NCBI RefSeq assembly: GCF_035751725.1
Contig: NZ_CP142104.1
Coordinates: 3,100,001-3,164,000 of the forward strand
DNA length: 64,000 bases
Origin: Pseudomonas frederiksbergensis
GTDB lineage: Bacteria > Pseudomonadota > Gammaproteobacteria > Pseudomonadales > Pseudomonadaceae
Direction of reading: 5' to 3'
The notes under the pieces: model-generated
Seen by the model: only the letters and a program-made list of their open reading frames with translations
What the model was told of the DNA's origin: nothing
The model's database searches: none
Made by a program: the position numbers and the translations under genes
Shown here: piece by piece, positions 63,284-64,000 of the stretch
Numbering within the stretch: the stretch's first letter is position 1
Layout: each line of letters begins with the position of its first letter

Positions 63284-64000
63284 ACACACCAAACTTCTAG
63301 CAATAACTATAACCACAATCATCGCACTTAAACTGATTACACTTGCCCCTCCACTGTTACTCGGAACCATCATCGACACCCTGCAAGGCAATAGAAATCC
63401 AGCATCCAGCACCCTGCTCGCACTGACGACAGGCCTAATTGTCGCTGGATGTATTCATGCCATCATCACTCCTCTGCAACTCCATGCGCTGTCCAAGCTG
63501 GTACAGGGCATTATCATGAACGCTTCCATTGAGTGGATCACCGAACTTATAGGCAAAGAGTTTTCGTCATTCAGTTCCTGGAGAATCGGCCACTTTATAA
63601 AGTCGGTCGAGCGCGGAATTACCGCTCACGAACAACTGCTCATTTTCATTGTAATCATTGCGCTTCCCGTACTCCTGGAGTTCATAGTTGTTGGGGGGAC
63701 TTTTATTTACATAGGGGGCGGTGAAATTTTTTTGAGCATGACGGCGGCCGGAGTTATCTATCTGGCTACCACCCACCAAATTATCAAATGGCGAAGAAAG
63801 CACATCGATGCAGTCAATGAACAGGAAGATGAGTTAAGCGCACTTCTCTACAACACCCTCAACGCGGCGAAAAACATAAAACTGGAAGGTGCCATACCTA
63901 CTGCCCTGCATCCTTTGAACGCGGCGTTCAGACGTTATGCCGGCGCTGCTGTGACTACGGCATCCTCTGGCGGCCTGCTGAGCACCGCCAAGATATTGTT
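63243..64000 (+). CDS. ABC exporter (partial, runs off the window)
   Basis: At least 252 codons from ATG 63243 (AGGAG 7 bases before), cut off by the window end with no stop codon. The start MHSIRAMIKNAYRKHTKLLA leads into membrane segments (about 18-40 ITITTIIALKLITLAPPLLL; 60-80 LTTGLIVAGCIHAIIT; 135-155; 160-185) with FSSWRIGHFIKSVERGITAHEQLLIF, typical of the type-1 exporter membrane domain of half-size ABC transporters. The ATP-binding domain would lie beyond the window. Codon use (many ATA, AGA, CTA, TTA) differs strongly from neighbours, which suggests recent transfer. Confidence 0.75.
   Translation, partial: MHSIRAMIKNAYRKHTKLLAITITTIIALKLITLAPPLLLGTIIDTLQGNRNPASSTLLALTTGLIVAGCIHAIITPLQLHALSKLVQGIIMNASIEWITELIGKEFSSFSSWRIGHFIKSVERGITAHEQLLIFIVIIALPVLLEFIVVGGTFIYIGGGEIFLSMTAAGVIYLATTHQIIKWRRKHIDAVNEQEDELSALLYNTLNAAKNIKLEGAIPTALHPLNAAFRRYAGAAVTTASSGGLLSTAKIL

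Overview
The window looks like a chromosomal segment of a Pseudomonas of the P. fluorescens group, perhaps near P. brassicacearum/P. corrugata; the species is a guess. The evidence is high-GC coding sequence, the gene content (MuxABC-OpmB efflux, 180-kDa class NAD-glutamate dehydrogenase, PtxS/KguEKTD, CstA-YbdD, YbdN-type small families such as DUF6555) and many copies of the GTGGCGAGGG / GCGAGCAAGCT repetitive extragenic palindromes typical of this group. I see no IS element, prophage, CRISPR array or replication origin.

Layout. 1-0.23 kb: a promoter, a decayed tRNA-Ser(UGA)-like sequence and a terminator. 0.3-7.1 kb: SPFH protein, orphan sensor kinase, secreted deacetylase lipoprotein and several small conserved or unknown genes, plus a Nudix hydrolase. 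7.4-7.8 kb: tRNA-Leu(UAA) and tRNA-Cys(GCA) on the minus strand, each with its own terminator. 8.1-12.7 kb: SRPBCC protein coupled to a zinc alcohol dehydrogenase, TSUP permease, NudC and a dienoyl-CoA isomerase-type crotonase. 12.9-22.0 kb: the muxABC-opmB RND efflux operon, with a REP pair lodged between muxB and muxC. 22.2-27.4 kb: thiol peroxidase, a lipoprotein, an acetyltransferase and the three-gene ATP-grasp / alpha-E / transglutaminase operon. 28-32.3 kb: a siderophore receptor with a Fur-like site, and a two-subunit sodium:solute symporter. 32.5-39.2 kb: a chemoreceptor with a C-terminal sensory domain, ybdD-cstA, and a Cache histidine kinase with NarL-type regulator divergent from cstA. 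39.2-51 kb: SDR enzyme, MFS efflux protein with divergent TetR and paired operators, a PheC-like periplasmic enzyme, a cNMP/CBS/nucleotidyltransferase protein with a DnaQ-like exonuclease, a BCCT transporter and a TRAP transporter. 51.1-57.4 kb: an exported protein made of seven 13-residue repeats, gdhB and a small conserved gene. 57.5-62.8 kb: ptxS and kguEKTD for 2-ketogluconate use, with perfect PtxS operators before ptxS and kguE. 62.9-64 kb: a drop in GC with rare codons, a possible small ORF, a protein-like remnant and the start of an ABC exporter that runs off the window.

Much of the content concerns nutrient uptake and carbon overflow: 2-ketogluconate, peptides or pyruvate (CstA), C4-dicarboxylate-like acids (TRAP), carboxylates (sodium symporter), betaine (BCCT), iron and glutamate breakdown (GdhB). 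No single clearly new large system is visible. The least explained items are the 13-residue repeat exported protein, the ATP-grasp/alpha-E/transglutaminase operon, the low-GC ABC exporter region at the right edge, the REP pair that encodes the C-terminus of KguK, and the promoter-bearing decayed tRNA.
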